Source: Apus apus (lineage: Eukaryota > Chordata > Aves > Apodiformes > Apodidae). From it: a stretch of DNA of 64,000 nucleotides. The notes below the pieces were generated by a model. That model made no database searches. It had not been told where the DNA came from and worked only from the letters and a program-made list of their open reading frames with translations. This document shows, piece by piece, positions 1-19,600 of the stretch. Within the stretch, counting starts at the first letter, position 1. The number at the start of each line of letters is the position of its first letter. Both the position numbers and the translations under genes were made by a program. Location: the NCBI RefSeq assembly GCF_020740795.1, contig NC_067287.1:9997501-10061500 (forward strand), given 5' to 3'.

Positions 1-5560
<5,560 letters not shown>

Positions 5561-6620
5561 GGATGTTTGTCAGCCCTCGGCTCTGAAGTGTAATAACTGA
5601 ACGTGTAGCAATTCATTTACTATTCAAGCACAACGAAGAAAGAAGTTACTTTGTTCAACTGCTGTGCCTAAATCCCTTGTATTTTGCAGTCAGCTACAAA
5701 AAGTAATCTTTTTTCATCAAACCATGTATGCTCCTTTTATGGATCATTTACTTCCTTGAATAGAGTTTCCCTATATGTGTAGCCATTACAGATTGTGAGG
5801 GTGATATCAGTACTTACTGCAGTTGTCAAATATCAAGTGATATCTCTTATTTCACCAGTGAATCTGATCTGGGCTTTTTCTCATGAGTTTTCAGTCCGAC
5901 CACCGAACCTGACAGATCTACTACAAGCTTTTATTTGATCAGCCACTTCCTTTAGCTTTGTGTTGTCACATCTGCCATCATGGATAGCATCCTGTAACCC
6001 ATCGCTGGAAAACTTTTATTAGTTTTATTATTTCTGGGGAAAGGTCCATTTTCTCTCCCCCCAACACAAGACTAAACAAAATCCCTTTCAAGCCAGCAAA
6101 GCAAAGTAGCCCCCCGATACCGGCCCGCAACATTAGTATATAAGTATCAGCTGTGATCAGACGGTGATCTTTTTGCTTCTTTTCCTTTTCAGGATAGAAA
6201 TAGCATTAGTGGTTTGGGTTTTAAACATGAAATTAGCATGGGTAATGTATGAGGGGCATGTGGATGCTGCAGTAATTTTAACCCCGCAGAAGCGCTGAAT
6301 GCTCAGCCGCGTTGGAGCAGTGCCCATGGCCATCTCTGATGATGGGGTCCTGGTTCTGTGCCTCACATAGTATTTAAGCTTAAGTACAGCTTTTAAGTCA
6401 ACTATAAAAGTATATTTTTTCCTGTTGCTTCCAATGTATGTTTTCAGTTGTATCACAAATACACTTTGTTGCTACTCTCACTGCCTAAATAGGCTGCTAA
6501 TTAGCTTGGTCGCAATGTGAAATAAATAGTTTTAACTTAATGCAGCCATAATTTTTAGTGAGTTAAACCATTTTTGTTAGGCAATTGACTATAACTAATA
6601 AATAAAATATAAAAATACCA
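5561..6620 (+). promoter_or_regulatory. DTX3L: DTX3L 3' UTR with poly(A) signals
   Basis: No coding potential follows the stop. The AT-rich sequence holds canonical AATAAA hexamers at 6521-6526 and 6601-6606. The 3' UTR therefore probably extends about 1 kb. Which signal is used cannot be told from sequence. Confidence 0.6.
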
Positions 6621-7950
6621 TCTGCTCAGTTCTGCATTTTTCTGTACACGTTTTCCCTCCTGTTTTAGACACATACAGGGACTTTTTTGTCTTTAACTTA
6701 GGAGCTTCCCAGCAAAGCCATGATTTGGACCTGATGACACCTCTCTTTTGTTTTTGAGATTCCCACCGTGTGAACAGGCAGTACTATTCTACTACCTTAA
6801 CTTTCAGATTTCCTAGTATTGGGCACTGTTTGGTTTCCATGTGGGGTCGAATGACTTTCCTGCTGCGGCTGGTTTTGCTGCCTCTGTTTTCACATTTCAC
6901 ACTATTTCATGTTTCTTCCCTTTTCTGTGCCAACCCGGGAATGTACCATTTCTGTGCAAAGACACCAACATTCTGGTGGTTTCTAAATGACCGTGATTCT
7001 CTGCACACTGAAACAAGCTATGAAGATCAAATCTCCACGTCTTGTTTTGGTCTCTCGTTTCACTTCCTGTCCCAATTAAGCCAGTTCACTGATCTCAGCA
7101 GTTCCCGTTTTAGCTGTGGCAAAGCTTGCAGGCTGAGTTCTGCAGCAGAGCCTTATTAGGTGTCCCTGGAAGCTCTCAAGCCTTTATCCTACAACCAGCC
7201 GTACAGACCTTTAGTTTCTAACCACAGATGTGCAATTTAGGAGTAAATCTGCCCGACAGGCAATCAAAGTCAGGTATTTTTGCCTGGGTTACCACAAGGG
7301 AGACAAGCATGCACCTGGGCTGACTGTTGAGAGCATTGGGGAGCAAAGTACTCATTGCCCGCTGAGAAACAAAGCAGCGATGTTCCCCTGACGTCTGCCT
7401 GTGCTTATCATATCTTTTGGTATTTGGTTATCATCTCTTTCCTCGATGGACTTTCAGTCAAGTTGGGGTGGGGGAATCTTTGTTTGGCTGTTGTTTTGCT
7501 GTCTCGTATTTGGGCACCTCAGTAGAAGAGGCAGCAAGAAGGAGCTGAAGACAGCGACGTTCAGAAGGGGAAGGCGAAGCGCTTGGTGTGAGTGGTCTCT
7601 GCTGGCTGACACGTTGGCCTGAGGAACATGTTGCACTCTGGCACAGGTGTAAAAGTGTATCTGATGGAGAATGATGGAAACGGGTAATTTCACTCCGCAC
7701 CGCGACTTGGTTTGGAAGCGTAACACGGGGAGAGCGGGATCCGTGTTACCGTGTTACCCAGCGCCCACAGGCACGGAAAAGCTCCCTGCGCGACTCTGCA
7801 GAGCCCCGAGGCCGCGCTGGTGGCCGCCCGGGCCAGCCAGGCTGCTGCCCTCCTGCCCCCGGGAGGGACCGGGGCCGCCACCCCCCTTCCCGGCCGGCTC
7901 CGGGGACCCGCCCGTTCCCGGCCCTGGGCGGAGCCGGCGCTGGTTTCCTG
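6621..7950. other. DTX3L to PARP14 copy A intergenic region
   Basis: No convincing gene. The sequence turns GC- and CpG-rich from about 7690 on the approach to copy A exon 1. A GGAANNGAAA-type motif lies on the minus strand at 7058-7067. The ORFs over 7690-8700 on either strand arise from GC-rich composition. Confidence 0.6.
7058..7067 (-). promoter_or_regulatory. Candidate ETS/IRF composite element (GGAAGTGAAA)
   Basis: The minus strand reads GGAAGTGAAACGAGA, matching the GGAANNGAAA ETS-IRF composite consensus and close to an ISRE. It sits about 0.9 kb upstream of the copy A start codon. The motif match is direct; function is inferred from the interferon-responsive nature of PARP14 in other vertebrates. 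Confidence 0.4.
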
Positions 7951-7961
7951 GCTGAAGAACT

Positions 7962-7971
7962 GAAACCGAAA
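7962..7971 (+). promoter_or_regulatory. ISRE core GAAACCGAAA in the copy A proximal promoter
   Basis: A perfect GAAANNGAAA interferon-stimulated response element core (context CTGAAACCGAAAGG) starts 31 bp before the ATG. STAT1/STAT2/IRF9 and IRFs bind this class of site, and PARP14 is an interferon-stimulated gene in mammals. The corresponding site in copy B differs by one base inside the core. Confidence 0.6.
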
Positions 7972-7992
7972 GGCGGTGCGGGGCGAGCGGCC

Positions 7993-10900
7993 ATGGCGGG
8001 GCAGCGGCCGCAGCGCTGCCCGCTCCTGGTGCGCGGCCCCTGGGGCGCCGCCGGGCCGCCGCCTGCCCTCGGCAAGAAGCTGCTCTGCTACTTCCAGAGC
8101 CAGAAGCGATCGGGCGGCGGCGAGTGCGAGCTGCAGCCCGGCAGCGGGGACGGGCAGGTCCTCGTCTGCTTCGCGCAGCCCGAGGGTGAGCGCCGGGGCG
8201 GGGCGGGGGTTCCGGGGGGTCCCGGGGGATCCCGGGGGGTCCCGGGGGCGGGAGGGCGGTGCTGCCCGCCTGCCCTCACCGCTGCCCCTCGTGTTGTCAG
8301 TGCGGCAGCGGGTGCTCGACCGGCGGAACCATGAGCTCGACTGCGGGCCCCGAGGGCGGCTGTCGCTGCTGGTCACCGAGCTGCCCGCGGACGCCCACCC
8401 CGCGCAGGTGAGGCGGGCGGGCAGGGCCGGGCACGGCCGGGCGGTGGGGCTGGCCGGGGGGCCGTGGGTAACCGCTCTCCTCTCGTTCCGCTTCCAGGAG
8501 GTGGGACGGGCCGGCGCGGCCGAGGCGCAAGGTAGGGGCGGCCCGGGGGGTCTCGGCGGGGCGGCCCGGGGGGGCTCGGCGGGGCTGCCCGGGGCCGCCG
8601 GTCGGGGGGAGCGGGGCCGGGGGGAACGGGGGGGGGGGAGGTGACAACAGCCGGTGGCCGAGCCGCGACTCCTCCACAGGAGAGCAGAGCTCTGCTCTTC
8701 CAAGTCGTGCCGTCCAACCGTCCCCGTACTCTGCTTTTAAACGGCAGAGTTAAGTAATTTCGTTCCTGAAGCGCAACCTTGCCGTGAGCTCCGAGGTACG
8801 TGTAACAGCTGAACGCGCTAACTTCCTAGGCAGCGTGTGGCGTTGCTCCTCTTGGGCTGTTTCAGGTCCCAGCTGACGAGGCGTGTTCTTTCCCCCCCGC
8901 GGGCCAGGGTTTGCCGATCCCGCCCCGCCCGCGTCGCTCTGCGTGCGAGTCGCTTCCCCGCGCGAGTGAGGGTGGCGAGAAGGTGGAGGCTGAGGGGGCA
9001 GAGCGGAAAAACAGCCTGATGTGTATTGCTGCTGTCCCGTGTTTTCTAGCGCAGCCGAGTGTTCCGTACTGCTTTGAAGTAGCGGGTAGAGATGCGGTGC
9101 AGGATCGGAGCATGCCGTGATAGACGCTTCTGCAGAGGTGCCTTGCTTCTAAAGGCCCTCCTCTCCAGAGGAGGGGTGTGCTCAGCAGAGCTCTTGTTTG
9201 ATGGCTCGGATTTTTAACAGCGCCAGTGCTGTAAATGCATGGGAGGCCCTGCTCTCAGTGGTTCGTGCTGCTCAACTATGTACTGCTTTGCTTTGGGGCA
9301 ACATTCCACGTATGGTTTGAAGAAAGGAATATACGGAAGCCTGTGACCTTGGCACTGTAAAATGAGACTAAATTCAAGCTGTGTTAGTTCCTGGGTCTAC
9401 AAGAGCGTGATGTTTTCCTTCCTGAAGTACACAGTAACTGAGAAAGCATTGTTGTTTCTCTCTAGTTAATGAACCCCAGGTGTCCCTTCTCACCTGCCAG
9501 GATAAGGAGGACTCTGTGCACACTCAGCAGAAGACAGGTAAGTGTGCCACTTACCCAGCAAAGGCCAGTGTCTTCTTGCTTCATTGGTTTTCAGTGATCT
9601 TAATGCTGCAGTAGTGCCCTGGTCACCTGGCTGGCTTGTAATTTTTGTCTAACATAGTGTAGAAACCTTCATCTTAGGCTAAAATAATAATTATTTTATT
9701 TGTATGAGCCCCTTTAGGAAACTCCCCACCTCACTGACTTCCTCAGACAGGTCAGTTCTTCAGGGAGAACATGCAGTGGATGCTGATTTTTGTTCTGGGT
9801 AAGGCTGTCCCTCCACAGACCTTCCCAGCTGCCACCAGCCCTGCCAGGGTGACCCGTGACAGAACACGTGTAGCTCTGTGCCTCAGGTGCACCTGAGCCC
9901 CTGTGGCAGCCAGCACATGTAGACCCCTGGTGACCCATGACCATGGTGACAGCAATGGCTGGAACTGTAAATGCAGAAGGTGCACAGGCAGAAGGGTGGT
10001 GGTTCCCCTCATTGTAGATTTGTGAAGAAGCTTTTGTAGACATTACTTCTGCTGTCCTCGCCTGCTGAGAAATAGAAGCATTTTCTCCTCATCTGTTGAT
10101 ATGACAACTCACCCCAGTGGTATGTTCAGCTTGTTTGGGATTTAAAGGCTGTTGTGTACAAAACCTAACCACCTGATTTACTTTTTTTTTTTTTTTCTGT
10201 TCTTGATTTTATTCGTGATGTGAACAAAAAGTGGTGTGAAATTGTGAAAGACAAGCTCAGTCTTTTTCTTAGCTTTTGTCTAAGGTATAGGGTGTGATCT
10301 TTCATTCCAGAATATTGTGAGAAATTTGAAGCAGAAGAAACAGCCTCTATGAAATCTATCATAGTAACTACTGCTTCTGGGGAGGAAATAGAAGATGAGA
10401 TTGTGGAAATGTACTTTGAAAATAAAGATAAGTCTGGTGGGGGGTTAATCAAGACCTACGTCAAGAAGGATCAGCAAATGATCATCACCTTTAAGGATGA
10501 GAAAGGTATGGTTGTACCTTTTGGGTGTTGTAGTACTAAAGCTGCCTTTTAAAATAGGCTTTTGCTGGTGCTGGGTCTCTGTGTGGGCATTGCTGCCTCA
10601 GAAATGGTACATTATTCCCAAAGAGTGACAGGATGTGAAAGGAGGGAATGTGTCCATCTATCTGATGCAGATGTGGGTTTCTTCCAGTGCTTATATAAAT
10701 CCACAGGGGAAGAAGTGGTTCTCTAGACCAATCTCAAATACTTGGTCGAGGGTCACAGAGCATAATGCAGGAGAGATGATGTCAGGAGCCCTGCAGAATA
10801 AGCAAGCTTTAATTCTAGTTCAGGAGACTGGATAAACCACAGTAGTGTTAACTGCAGATCATGGGTAAATATTTTGTTGTATTGTCTTTTGTAGTAATTT

Positions 10901-13696
10901 CAGTTGCCAAGGTTTTAAGATTATGAGGAAAAGCAGTAGTAAGACACAGAGGTAAACCCTCTGTGGAGAAAGTTATTTTAGAGTAGCCTCAATTTACATG
11001 TAGCTTTCCTCTTAGCTTAGGAGCTGTTGGCTACTTCTTAGTGTGCAAAGGATGTGTGCAGGAAGAGGAAATTGTTTATGCAGGAGAAGTAGTTAAAATT
11101 TAACATAGCCAAATATAGTTAAATAGTTAAATATTTGTTAAATCACAAAGAGAAATTTATTTGCTATTTATTAAATATCACTAATTTGGAAAACAGTTCC
11201 TTGCACTTGCAGGCAGTAGAAAGGAGGTAGCACTTCAAAAGTAACTTTTTTTCCTTTTGGGAGACTGGGGGCACCTAAATCATAGAGTAAGTTATCCTGG
11301 CCCAAATTTTCTGTGTAGTTTTAGAGTCACAGAATCAAAAAATGGATGGGTGGGAAGGGACCTTAGAGATCATCTAGTTCCAACCCCCATGCGTGGACAG
11401 GGACACCTTCCACTAGACCATGTTGCTCAGAACTCCATCCAACCTGGCCTTGAACACCTCCAGGGAGGGGGCAGTTTTGCCTTATTTCTATTTCTTCTGT
11501 GATATGAGAAAATGTGGCTGGCCAGATTTTTAAAGTAGAGTGTAATTAAGCATCTCATTTTGCTGGGGTGGGGTGGGGAGGGAAGATCATGTCTCTCTTT
11601 TCCTGTGAAACTAGATGCCCAAGAAGTTCTGCAAAGGAAGCATCACTCAGTGACGAAAATTGATCTGGTTGTGAAGCCATGGCAAGTGGAAACTCTCCAA
11701 GACCTGTGCCAAGTGGAGGACCCTCAAGAATCCCTGCTCTCCACCACAGTTGTGCTTGAAAATATACAGGAGACAGTAAAAGCTTACATGTTAACTATGC
11801 TGGTGGAGAACATCAGTGGCTTGTCAGGGGAAGATGATGACTTCAGTGTGGAAATGATACCTGAAATGCGTGCTGCTGCAGTTACTTTTACTGGCAATAT
11901 TGGTAAGGAGGAGTCAAAGTTGCACATCTGTTTTTATTAGCTACTGGTGTGTGAGGGAGACTAAACAGAAAATTAATGTTTTCTCTCATAGGTTTAAGAT
12001 ATAACCCAGTATTGTGTCATTTTTAATTACTTCCTCTGATAAAGTTTGTATTGGTAGGGCGTAGAGGCCAGTGTAAGAAAGAAGGGCTAGCTCTGATTTG
12101 GATAGTCAACAAAACAGGTAAAAGGCAAACTGTAACTACTTTATACAAGCAACAAAATGATGTGCTCTGTCTTAGATTGATCACAAAGGTTCTCCTTGCT
12201 AGAAGGTGTTGCATGTGTAGCAAGTTGGTATGGATTTGAGGGAAAAAATTGAACAAGTTTGTGGAACAGCTTTTTACAATTATTAAATAGGCTGCATCAG
12301 GCTTGGGAAATCTGCTGTACTAAAAAGTGGTTGGAGGCTGGGATTAGGGAAGCAGCATCTTCTTACAACTCCTCTATGGATACCTGCTGTGGCCATTGCT
12401 GGAGATGAGACATGGGGCTGGATGGACGTGGGATGCTGAGGTGTGTCCAGCTGTCCTTATGCAGAGGGCAGCTGTCAGTTACGTGAAGTGTGGGTACAGA
12501 ATTACCACCACATGCTTGGCCTGATGCTGCAGTGTCAGCAAGTTCAGCCCTTGTGTACCCACTGGGGTTTCTTAGTGCAATTGATACTGTACACTTTCTC
12601 TTCTGCCTTATTAGTGATTGATGACAAAGGCATCTTCCCAGGTGAGGGAGAAATGTCTGCTCCTGCTTCTCACCAGGGAGAGGCTGGGGGGGACTGAAAA
12701 AAATGGTAAACCTCTTTAGAGGGTAGAATGTGGCAAAAACTAGTTATGTGCCACTTTGAATCACCTTTGTGGGATTAGTTGTGTTACTGGTAATATGTAA
12801 GAATGAAGTTGCTCAGAATTCTGAAAGTTATGAAGGGATGAGTCCGCTGTATAACTAAACCAATGAAGTTTTTAATCTCTGAGAAGGCATAGGGTTCTCT
12901 GCTTTAGAAGTCAGAAATTATTTGCCTCTTATACCATGGTCCAGTCCTGAATTTTTGGTGTAGTCTTTAGGAAATAAGTACATTCTTTAAAACCTTAATT
13001 GTGTGTTTGCCTGACATGTAGAAGTGACGTGACCACCTTTAACTGATGATAATGGGGGGGGAAAATAGCCCAAAAAATAACATGTTTCTCATAAAACTGA
13101 AAGAATCCAAGCTTGAACTGTTGACTTGAGTTTGATGAGTTGTTTATAAAGTTACAGCCCAAAAACGAACCTGATCTTATTTTCTTCTGGGGTTGAAGAG
13201 ACACAGTGCTACTTAGTAGAAAAACCAGTGACAAATCCTGGCTACAGCAGTTGTAGTCCACTGTCACCAACCATGTGGTGAATACTGAGTGACACATAAT
13301 GAATCTGTGGGAAGAAGGTGCTTTGTGGTTAAGCGCTTTGGTCAACCCATGTAGTGATAGTCTTAGTTTGCTAACATCATGGGAGAAAAGTGAGCTTCTA
13401 GGTTGATCTGGTGTTTTACGTGGTTTGGTTTTCTTTTTCCTTCTCCCTTCTCTTTGTAGATGTACGGGAATTTGCTGAAAAGCTTAATAAAGACAAGAGA
13501 GCAAAGCAGCAAAATATTACTGCACGGTGCCTTGAGCTAACAAAAAGCATTAGGGCTGAAAATATACCCCCTCACACACCCAGTGACTATATAACCATCT
13601 ACTTTGAGAACAAGAAGAACGGAGGTGCGCAAGTGGTGAATGTTCAGCAGCTGCCAGATGAAGATGCAGCTATCGTTACATTCAGTGACCACAAAG
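7993..13696 (+). CDS. PARP14: PARP14 copy A N-terminal RRM-type exons
   Basis: Seven exons encode residues 1 to about 375. Exon 1 has the [16 protein letters not shown] motif shared by PARP14 and DTX3L. Exon 2 (8301-8407) encodes [13 protein letters not shown]. Exons 3 and 4 are short linkers of 34 and 72 nt. Exon 5 (10311-10505) holds an RRM-like unit with [16 protein letters not shown]. Exon 6 has [10 protein letters not shown]. Exon 7 has a further RRM-like unit with [15 protein letters not shown]. Exons 4 and 5 are symmetric (phase 1-1) and have no counterpart in copy B. RRM-like assignment rests on the fold predicted for human PARP14 and is an inference here. Confidence 0.85.
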
Positions 13697-16600
13697 GTAA
13701 TGCAGAAGTGCAAAGCTCTGCTTTCTTTCAGATCCTTTCACTTAAGCATCCAAATGTGGACTTTGTAGAGAGATGCCTGCTTTGTCCTCATCAAACAGCA
13801 GATCTGGTGCTTTGCCAGCAAGTCTCTGCTAACTGCAAGTGCAGTAAAATTTTGTGCAAGCTTAAGTTTTGGACTAGCTGGGCATGAGGCATAGAAGTTT
13901 TTCCTTTTTCTGCACAGTTTATTTCACCCAGGCCATAATCCTTACAGAGTTCAGGTTACAGTTTGAGTTTAATAGAGAAAGCACAGCCTCACATAGTGCA
14001 GGAGACTTCTCCCCCCCCTGCCTTTGCTACGGGCTGTCCCATGTCAATGTGTGCTGTCTGGCTTGCCTGAGGGTGATTTCTTGGACAGCTTTTTGGCTGG
14101 AGAGCAGATGCTGGAAAGGGGGTGAAATTGCTGTAAAATTATTCTAAAACAAACATTATATAGAAAATGAAGTTAAACAAAACCAAACCCAAACAAAACA
14201 TCACCAAAGGAGAAGATGATAGACTCATAGAATGGTTTGGGTTGGAAGGGACCTTACACATCATCTAGATCCAACCCCCCTGCTATGAGCAGGGATACCT
14301 TCCACTAGGCCAGGTTGCTCAGAGCCCCATCTAACTTGCCCTGATGATACTAGCACTAATTGTTTTTTTGTTTGTTTGTTTTTAGATGTAACCAATATCT
14401 TGGCAAAGCAGCATTCACTCAACAAAACACCAATCTCTGTCTATCCTTATTACCTCTCATTGGGAACAGCTCTGTATGGAAAGGAAGGGCCACAAATTAA
14501 GAAGCCAGATCCGATTACAAAGCCTCTGGACCCGTATATTTGGCATTACTTGCAGAGAAACAACAGGCTAGTTGAGGCAATAAGTTGTGAAATGGCAAAG
14601 TGTAATTGTGAGCTGATGTGGCCTGAACCAAACTGTGCAGATCCAAAAGTTATTTTGCATCCTTCAGCTGCTCTGTTTGAGCAGAAGAGATTAGCATATC
14701 GATTGATCAAGACATGGAATGAAGATGTTTCCACAGCGTTTTCCCATAACATATCCAAGTACAAAGCAATTAAATGTCAAGTAAGTGCAGAGGTGTGGGA
14801 AGCCATTAGAAACAGCTTCACACATGATGAAGTTCTGATAATCCCATGTATCTCCAAGGATTTACTTGTTCTAGTAGGTGAAAAAGAAGTTGTGAAGAAT
14901 GTTGGACAAAACCTGGCATGTCTGATAGAAAAGACCACCAGAGAAATTGAAAGAGAAAAGCTAAGAACTGAAGGAATGGTACTACTGGGTACAGGAGAAT
15001 ATGCAATTTTGCAGAGTACTGGTCTTGAAGAAAAAGTTCGTACAGAGTTCCCAGCCCTGCAGTTAACTTATGATCATTTTCAGAAGGTAATTAACCTGTG
15101 TGGGGTCCCTGAGGAAGTTTATAAAGTAAAAGGAGAAATATTAGATAGTTTACGCAAAATGGTAAAGAAAACACTTAATATCCCCCCTTACATTTTCCAG
15201 TTTTTAAAGCATATTGATAATGAAACCCTGTCACAGAGCCTGTTTATATCAAAACAAATTAATGCCTTTTTTGAGCTTGGCACAGAGGCTATAATCTTGA
15301 AAGGGAATTCTTCTGAAGATCTCCTAAAGGCAGAAGAAGAAATAAAGAACGGGCTGGACCACAAAAGCATTATATTGGAGGACGAGTCAGTCCTCCAGAA
15401 GGAGGAATGGAGGATGCTTACCCAGGAGCACTGGTCTAATGAAGCTGTAACAGTCACTCAGGCAGAGAGTCAGGTCATCATTGCTGGTTGTTCTCAAGCA
15501 GTAGCGAGAGCATTTGAGGAACTTGGTAACTTTATAGATGAAAACACGCAAGTACAAAAGGTTATTGGAGGAAAGCCTGTGGCAGTCATAATGTTTTTTG
15601 AGAAAGAGAAGACAGGTGTTTGGGCTGATTTACAGAGTAGAGGTGTGAAAGTTGACTTTAACGCACAGAATAAATGTAGAGTTATATCCTTGAGTGGGCC
15701 AAGAAGAGAAGTGCTGAAGGGAGTCACCTTAGTTGGGCAAATCCTGTCTGGCCTGCATTTCAAGCGTGTGATAATTACAGAGCCAGGAGCTAGGTCATAT
15801 TTCAAAGAGCAAGAACACTTTTTTGTCACCAGAGCAAAACAAGACTTTAAGTGTTTAGTCAGGTTGGAAGAGTCAGATGAACAGATGGAAGAACATCAAG
15901 AATATAGTGTTACAGGCAAGCCCTGTGGGCAGGTGACCGTAGGTAGGACTATAATAGCAGTGTATAATGGTAACTTGTGTAATTACCCAGTTGATGTTGT
16001 GGTCAATGCATCTAATGAAGACTTGCAACACATTGGTGGCCTTGCTGAGGCACTGTTGAAAGCAGCTGGCCCAGAGCTGCAAGAGGAGTGCAACGAGCTG
16101 GTGAGGAAGAAAGGGCGTTTCCAGCCGGGGTGTGCGGTCATCACGGGCGCTGGGAAGCTGCCCTGCAAGAGTGTCATTCATGCTGTTGGGCCCAGGTGGG
16201 TGAAGCATGAAGCAGACAAGTGCTTGTACTTGTTAAAAAAGGCAGTGAAGAAAAGTCTACAGCTGGCTGAAGCATACAATTACTGCTCCATTGCTCTGCC
16301 CGCTATAAGCGGAGGGATTTTTGGCTTCCCGCTGCAGATCTGTACACGTTCAATTGTATCCTCCGTCAAGGAGACCTTGGAAGAATCTATGGGAGACAGC
16401 AGCTTGAAGGAGGTTCATCTCGTGGATATTGCACAGGATAACATTGAGGCTTTCAACAAGGCACTGAGAGAAGTGTTTTCACCTTTCCCCATGTCACTGC
16501 GTCAGGTCACTTTAGTTCGTCAGCCAAAGAAAAGCAGGACTTCTCAAAGCACCAACAACTTCCCAGTTTTGACAACTGAGGAGGGCCTTGACATCGTGCT

Positions 16601-19600
16601 GAAAAGAGGAAGCATTGAAGATGCCACAGTAAGTGTCTTAAATTACCTGCTTTTAAAATGTCAATTCTTTTTTTGTTTGGATTTTTTATTTTTATTTTTT
16701 TAAAGAAAAACCACAAAACCAAAAAAGAACAACCTTAGACTATAATCTGTAAGTAGCAACGTCACATGTGTGATATGTTGCTGGAATTGGCTATCACTGC
16801 TGATAAAAAGAATTGCTATCAGATGACTGTCTTACATGGTAGATACAGATGGCTGTGCAGCACTGCATTTTGTCACCTCCTGACACAGAGGCACACAGAT
16901 CCCTGTTGTACATGGTACATTACAATTTAGCAGAAGCAATTGGAGTCAGCAGGAATGCTTCTGGGCTCCAAACCCCACTGACCCTACCTTGCTGGGCAGG
17001 AAACACTTCCATGCAGCACTGAGCTTCTCAGAAATCCTGATGGCAAGAGTGCGGTACTAGCACGGAAGCAGAAGAGGGTGCTCAGTGTTGGTTAACACTA
17101 GGATCCTGCTGCATGAGAGCAGCTGAGCTGTGTCCAGATACACTGTGGTCCTGAGGCAGTGCAGCTGTGCACGTCTGAGCCCTGGTCCTCCCTCCATCTC
17201 TGTGGTGTTGGTCTGGGGAACTCCCATCCATTGTGCCACTGATGAACACTGGCACATGACGTGCTGTTGCATTTCCTATGGGGAACCAACTTCACTGATC
17301 TGATTTCCAGTTGTCTCCAGTACTGAATTGCTGGTAGCTGGCTGATAGTTACTTTACTGGGATCACTGACACTGGAAGCAGCTCCTTTCAGAACCCTTTC
17401 CATGGTGGCCAGCAAATCCTTTCAGGAGTAGATGCCTCCCACAGCATGTACTGCTCCTCCATTTGGCCAGGGCAGGATATACATCAAAATGTGTATAGAG
17501 GTCCATCCTGAGGAGCTGAATATAGTGCTCAACACAATGTTCATAGCCTTTTGTATTTCTCTGCCTTACAAGTTACTGCTTTTCTCATTTCTTTCTCCTT
17601 GGCTTTCCTCCAGTCTTGTTTGTTGTGAGCATCTCCTTTTTTTCATGACCAGTCGTGTATGGAAGGCCTTGCTTACCTCAGTGAACATGGGTTTTTGATC
17701 TGCAAGCTTCTCTTAGAGAATGAACTTCATAAACATTTTTCAAATGAGTAGAGCAGGAGTGCAGAATTTTAACTTTCTCCTATTGGCTTGAAATGAATTT
17801 CACTGTTAGCTGAGGTTTTATGTTGCTACAGGCAGGCTTACGGTAGTAGAATTTCACTGGTTTATTCCAAAACTTTGTTCACTCTCAGATTGCTGTCCCA
17901 AACATTTACTTTGTGAATCAGTAAGCAGGCTGTATTTGATTAACCAGTGCCAAATTTAAATGTGATGCTTAGAAGAACTGATACTTAAAAGCTGAAGTCT
18001 TTGCTTGCTTGTTTTTCAGACTGACATTGTTGTTGTCAGTGTTGGCAAAGATCTCCGGCTTGATGCAGGACCACTCTGTAAAGCTTTGCTAAGCAAGGCA
18101 GGGTCAAAGCTTCAGATGAGCTTAGAAGAAGAAGGCCGAGGAAAAGCAATTGAGGAAGGATGTGTTTTGAAAACAAAAGGTTACAATCTAGACTGCAGTG
18201 TTGTGCTTCATGCTGTGGTACCATCGTTCCAGAGAAGCTCATCTCGAAAGGTATAAGGATTTTTATTGGTCTTAACTCTTAATTTGACTGGGCTTTATGG
18301 TGGGTTTAATGCAACTTCTCCTTTGAAATGAGGGATAATTTTGTAGGCTATGAGAGTTTGGACTGACTTTTTAGCTGTGGCTAATCCCTTGTTGATTAAC
18401 ATATTCCATGTGGTGTATACAGTTATTTAATTTCAATGCTAAGAGATAGCTAAGAGGGAAAGTACTGCATTACACAGACTGGAAAAAAAATTACTTCCAG
18501 TAATTGAAAAAATAATTGTGCTTTACAGATCTTGTGCAGCATCATCACAAGATGCCTGCAGATTGCTGAGGAGCTGTCTTTGAAGTCAATTACTTTCCCA
18601 GCGATTGGGACAGGGCGTTTAGGATTCCCAAAGTTTGCTGTTGCTAAGTTGCTGTTTGACAAAGTGTTTGAATTCAGTAGTAAAATGAGAGTCAGTTCTC
18701 TTGAGGAAGTTCACTTTCTGTTGTATCCAAAAGACACAGATTGTATCCAGGTGAGTTAGCATGTTTTTCTGTCTCTCTTATATGCTCTTTTGTTTGGGAC
18801 TGCCTCACGATACTTGGCTACCTGATGATCTCCAAAGAATCCCCAGGGTGTTTGTTCTCGTACTGCAGAAGTAGTTTTTTGACACTCTGATCTGTACTGA
18901 AAGTTCTTTTTTTGGTTCTACCCCTCATGGTCACCTGCCTGTCCTGTACAGCCCTGCTCCCTTTCTGTCTTTTTCTGTTCCCTGGCAGTAATACAGATGA
19001 AAGTGTAATTGCTCTTTATCTCATTAACTCACCTAATTCTTCAGTACCTAGGACTTGCCTACAGATAAATTTTCTGCAACTTTTGCACAGGTATCTTCTC
19101 TCTTGGAAAAAGGAGTACTTTCAATGGAGTGCTCGTGTCCTTTTAGGAAGAACAATAATGCTAGGATTGCTGGTAAACTTCTCCAGCAGAAAACACGTCC
19201 CCTTTGCTTCAGTGTTGCATTAGCACATGTTTTCTGTATCAACATTCAAGTTACTCATTTCACCACGAATCTCTCAAAGAGAGCAGTCATGCTGTGAATT
19301 AATGTCCAAATAAGTGTTTCTGCATCTATTGACTCCTGTTATTCTGTGCATTTTGAAAGGCCAGACTTGAAGGCTGCTGTGCCAAGGCCTGAGCTGTTGT
19401 GCATAGAAGAGGGTGGCATTAGCTGCGGGACTTGAGTTGGAGTGCACACTAGCCCCTCAGTGGAAGGATGCCATCTGCTAATGCATCCCTCCCAGGCTTT
19501 CACTTAGTTAGTTGTTGATTCTGGCTGTTGCTCATGCTGAAAAGTCAAGACTTGCCATCAGCATCAGGGCAGATGGTACAAAGTAATCTGCATTAAGCTA

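Noticed and set aside
7690-8703. Minus-strand open frame of 337 codons over copy A exon 1
   Set aside because: It is an antisense shadow of exons 1-3 in GC-rich DNA with no recognisable protein family.
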